Source of the DNA: Streptohalobacillus salinus
GTDB taxonomy: Bacteria > Bacillota > Bacilli > Bacillales > Amphibacillaceae
Assembly (NCBI RefSeq): GCF_003201605.1
Contig: NZ_QJJR01000003.1
Span: forward strand, 124,001-188,000
Direction: 5' to 3'
Length of the DNA stretch: 64,000 nt
The notes under the pieces were generated by a model. That model did no database searches. It was not told where the DNA came from and saw only the letters and a list, made by a program, of their open reading frames with translations. The position numbers and the translations under genes were made by a program. This document shows positions 61,625 through 64,000 of this stretch, piece by piece. How positions within the stretch are numbered: position 1 is the first letter of the stretch; each line of letters starts with the position of its first letter.

Positions 61625-62986
61625 TTATGCTTCTGTTTTGCTTTCGCCTTTATTTCGCTTTGAATGATCTTGTTTATGTTTGACCTCTACCACAACATCG
61701 ACAACTTCAATACGCTTATCGGTTACCTGTTTAACCACAAAAATAAGATTCTCATAGTTTATCGGTTCATGGTACGTATCTGTCGGAATAAAGCCAATCT
61801 GGTCGACTAAAAATCCATTTAAGGTTTCATACTCATCAACAGGTAAATCAATGCCTAAGAGATGGTTTAAATCAGTTAAGTGAATTGTTCCCTTTACGGT
61901 CGCCTCGTGGGCACTGTGGATGATGACGTCTTCGGCATCTTGGCCAATGATCCCATGTTCACTTGAAATTTCACCGATAATTTCCTCGATTAAATCTTCC
62001 AAGGTAATCAAGCCATCCGTTCCCCCATACTCATCAACAACAATTGCCGTATGAATGTTATTCTTCTGCATTTCTGTTAACACATAGTCAATGCGTTGAT
62101 GTTCCATCACAAAATAAGGGTCACGCATTAATTGTTTCAAATCAAAAGATTCATCGGATTGATTCAAATTAACAATTAAGTCTTTGGTATGCAAAACGCC
62201 AATGATGTGATCTATATCTTCTTCGTAGACAGGGAACCGCGTATAGCGATGCTCCTTAATTAAATCAATCACATCACGGTAAGTAGCTTCGATTGGGATT
62301 GCTTCAATTTCCGTCCGATGGGTCATGATATCGGAAACGTCTTTATCATTGAACTCAAAAATATTGTGAATCAATTGTTTTTCGCTTGACTCAATCGTTC
62401 CTTTTTCGCCGCCGATATCCACCATCATGCGAATTTCTTCTTCTGTTACTTCTTCATTTTCAGCATCCGGGTCTACCCCAAATAAACGGACAATCGTATT
62501 GGTCGAAACATTTAATAATTTAACGACCGGTAAACTTATCTTAAAAAGAAAGGTTAGTGGTTTTACTGATAAATTTGCGATTTGTTCTTTTTTCTGTAAG
62601 GCTAACTGCTTAGGTACCAGTTCACCAATCACTAACGTAAAATACGATAACAATATCGTGATCAGGATCATACTAATGGTTTCTAGCGCAGATAAAGAAA
62701 GCGGTATTCCCCACTGATTAAGAAGGATAGCCACCGGCTCACTAAAGCTATCAGCAGCGAACGCACTCGCTAAAAACCCAGCTAAGGTAATACCAATTTG
62801 AATCGTTGCTAAAAACCGACCCGGTTCGTCCAACAGTTTCTTTAATGCGATTGCTTTTTTGTCACCACGTTCTGCATCACGATTCACACGATTATCATTC
62901 AGTGATACCAAGGCAATCTCTGAGGCAGCAAAAAATGCATTTATTAAAATTAAGACAATCAAAAAGATAATTTCGATGTTCTTCAC
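61625..62986 (-). CDS. CNNM/CorC-type membrane protein with CBS pair (hemolysin C family)
   Basis: A 453-residue protein with an N-terminal DUF21/CNNM domain of about four helices (1 to ~195), a CBS domain pair (about 205-325, with DIMTHRTEIEAIPIEATY and HTAIVVDEYGGTDGLITLED), and a CorC/HlyC domain (about 350-430). The family includes magnesium exporters such as MpfA/YhdP. The C-terminal ~20 residues are very charged (KHKQDHSKRNKG). It is single-gene, with the stop inside the flank of the terminator. Confidence 0.88.
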   Translation of the reverse strand: MKNIEIIFLIVLILINAFFAASEIALVSLNDNRVNRDAERGDKKAIALKKLLDEPGRFLATIQIGITLAGFLASAFAADSFSEPVAILLNQWGIPLSLSALETISMILITILLSYFTLVIGELVPKQLALQKKEQIANLSVKPLTFLFKISLPVVKLLNVSTNTIVRLFGVDPDAENEEVTEEEIRMMVDIGGEKGTIESSEKQLIHNIFEFNDKDVSDIMTHRTEIEAIPIEATYRDVIDLIKEHRYTRFPVYEEDIDHIIGVLHTKDLIVNLNQSDESFDLKQLMRDPYFVMEHQRIDYVLTEMQKNNIHTAIVVDEYGGTDGLITLEDLIEEIIGEISSEHGIIGQDAEDVIIHSAHEATVKGTIHLTDLNHLLGIDLPVDEYETLNGFLVDQIGFIPTDTYHEPINYENLIFVVKQVTDKRIEVVDVVVEVKHKQDHSKRNKGESKTEA

Positions 62987-63110
62987 GTCTCCTTTTTCAT
63001 TTTACAATTATATTAAGTATACCGAATGGTGTTGCACTTGTCATTCATCAAATATTTCGGACAGATAATTATTTTTCTAAGCTTCAGCTGTAGCCATTCA
63101 GGTTATTTTT

Positions 63111-63156
63111 GATTGTTAACTGTCATTTTAAATATTATATTTGACAGTTAACAATC
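63111..63156. promoter_or_regulatory. Perfect 15-bp inverted repeat over the RpiR promoter (operator)
   Basis: GATTGTTAACTGTCA (63111-63125) and TGACAGTTAACAATC (63142-63156) are exact reverse complements separated by 16 AT-rich bases. The right arm covers the -35 box. Centre-to-centre spacing is 31 bases, three DNA turns, suited to a dimer or tetramer of the regulator encoded next. Confidence 0.75.
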
Positions 63157-63169
63157 ATTTAGCTATGCT
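63141..63169 (+). promoter_or_regulatory. Promoter of the RpiR regulator gene
   Basis: TTGACA (63141-63146), 17-base spacer, TATGCT (63164-63169), about 28 bases before the start codon. Confidence 0.8.
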
Positions 63170-63196
63170 AGAGGTGTACAAGAAAGGATGATGACC

Positions 63197-64000
63197 TTGG
63201 CACCCTCTTACTTACCTACACAACAATTAGAACAATTCAAACAACGCTACACGAAGTCAGAAACAAAAATATATCAATACTTGATTACTCATCTCGAGCA
63301 AGTGATTTATCAATCACTTACGGAACTAAGCGAACAGACCGGTGTAGCTGAAGCAACGACCTTGCGCTTTTTTAAAAAAATTGGTTATCAAGGGTTTCAA
63401 GCCTTCAAGTTAGCTCTGGCAAAGGAACAGACGACAGAAACACACGCGAGTGACGACTATGTAAGGCATGTGCACGATAACATGATTGATGTGATTCAGA
63501 AATCACTCCATCTCGTCGACCGAAACACACTGGAAGAAGTGATTGATGTCATCGATGCCAAAACGGACGTGACTGTGTTTGCGATTGGTGCATCGGCGAT
63601 TGCAGCGCTTGACCTGCAAAACCGCTTAATGCGCATCGGTAAAAACATTACCGTCATCACAGACAGTCACACCCAAATCATGCGCGCGACGAGTGCAACG
63701 AACGCAACGGTGGTCATCGCCATCAGCATTAGTGGGAGTACAAAAGAAATTATTGAAACCACACAAATCGCAAAAGCGAAAGGGGCGACCATCATTGCCC
63801 TAACAAGTTATCTAAAATCCCCGCTAACCAAGCATAGCGATTACGTATTATTATCTAATGCGAAAGAAAGCCCGCTTGATCGCGGTTCTTTAACGGCCAA
63901 AGTCGCTCAATTGTACTTGATTGATTTAATTTGCACCGGCATCACGATAAAAAACCAGAAGCAGGCAGAACGAATTAAACATGAAATCACTGAAAATACG
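63197..64000 (+). CDS. RpiR/MurR family transcription regulator, partial at 3' end
   Basis: The frame runs to the right edge; 268 codons are visible of a usual 270-290. An N-terminal RpiR helix-turn-helix (about 10-75, with LTELSEQTGVAEATTLRFFKK) is followed by a SIS sugar-phosphate domain (about 115-240, with FAIGASAIAALDLQ, SISGSTKEI and DYVLLSN). RpiR proteins sense phosphosugars such as MurNAc-6-P or GlcN-6-P. I favour TTG at 63197, eight bases after AAAGGA; ATGs at 63188 and 63191 overlap that site. The perfect inverted repeat at its promoter suggests autoregulation, possibly along with a downstream sugar operon outside the window. Confidence 0.85.
   Translation, partial: MAPSYLPTQQLEQFKQRYTKSETKIYQYLITHLEQVIYQSLTELSEQTGVAEATTLRFFKKIGYQGFQAFKLALAKEQTTETHASDDYVRHVHDNMIDVIQKSLHLVDRNTLEEVIDVIDAKTDVTVFAIGASAIAALDLQNRLMRIGKNITVITDSHTQIMRATSATNATVVIAISISGSTKEIIETTQIAKAKGATIIALTSYLKSPLTKHSDYVLLSNAKESPLDRGSLTAKVAQLYLIDLICTGITIKNQKQAERIKHEITENT

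Noticed and set aside
1-64000. tRNA or rRNA genes, CRISPR arrays, insertion sequences, prophage genes
   Set aside because: No tRNA-like conserved loops with CCA ends, no regular spaced repeats, no transposase or phage structural protein was seen in any frame.

Overview
The window looks like chromosomal DNA of a low-GC, motile, fermentative member of the Bacilli (Firmicutes/Bacillota). The evidence is family content: YfmR- and YkpA-type ABC-F proteins, a YpmR/YpmS pair, a SunI/YnzG-like protein, DUF4181 proteins, type II GalT, a flavin NADH oxidase, T-box, SAM-I and TPP riboswitches, AGGAGG ribosome sites and several chemoreceptors. A motile, sugar-fermenting, non-sporing lineage (Halolactibacillus/Amphibacillus-like, or a motile Carnobacteriaceae) would fit, but the genus is inference. 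I saw no rRNA, tRNA, CRISPR array, prophage or insertion sequence.

Layout. 1-4.3 kb: M29 aminopeptidase (cut by the left edge), YfmR-type ABC-F ATPase, cardiolipin synthase. 4.5-16 kb: a carbohydrate and sensing block with a family-2 glycosyltransferase, a GtrA-like membrane protein, two family-3 glycoside hydrolases (one membrane-anchored and circularly permuted), a chemoreceptor, and a GHKL histidine kinase/LytTR regulator pair. 16-22 kb: UDP-galactopyranose mutase plus a lone NusG domain-II protein, a SAM-I riboswitch controlling O-acetylhomoserine sulfhydrylase, YpmR/YpmS. 21.7-30.7 kb: esterase, papain-like (YiiX-type) protein, four tandem DUF4181-like membrane proteins, a P-loop kinase, small housekeeping genes, MFS transporter and an XRE-TPR regulator. 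30.7-31.8 kb is decayed sequence with one broken reading frame. 31.8-36.7 kb: YkpA-type ABC-F, NADH oxidase, chemoreceptor. 37-43.3 kb: complete trpEGDCFBA operon behind two tandem Trp T-boxes. 44-49.6 kb: a stand-alone C-terminal domain of type II 3-dehydroquinate synthase, a tiny membrane protein, flavin reductase, GH9, GH1 6-phospho-glycosidase and nitroreductase. 49.7-54.5 kb: Leloir operon galKETM. 54.6-64 kb: an inverted-architecture cytosolic chemoreceptor, lipoprotein and ROK regulator, adenine deaminase, HAD phosphatase, TPP-riboswitch-controlled ThiW, CNNM/CBS membrane protein, and an RpiR regulator cut by the right edge.

Most notable reading: the promoter regions of the GH3 pair and of the neighbouring chemoreceptor carry the same bipartite direct repeat (two 11-bp units with 21-bp period) at the same distance from an extended -10-like element. 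This is the geometry of LytTR regulator sites, and the only LytTR two-component system in the window lies next to them. I infer that the sensor kinase, the chemoreceptor and the two GH3 enzymes form one locally wired regulon for sensing and using a beta-linked glycan or glycoside. Other points worth pursuing are the half-length DHQS-II protein beside the trp operon, the four-gene DUF4181 array, the tandem T-boxes and the perfect inverted repeat over the RpiR promoter.
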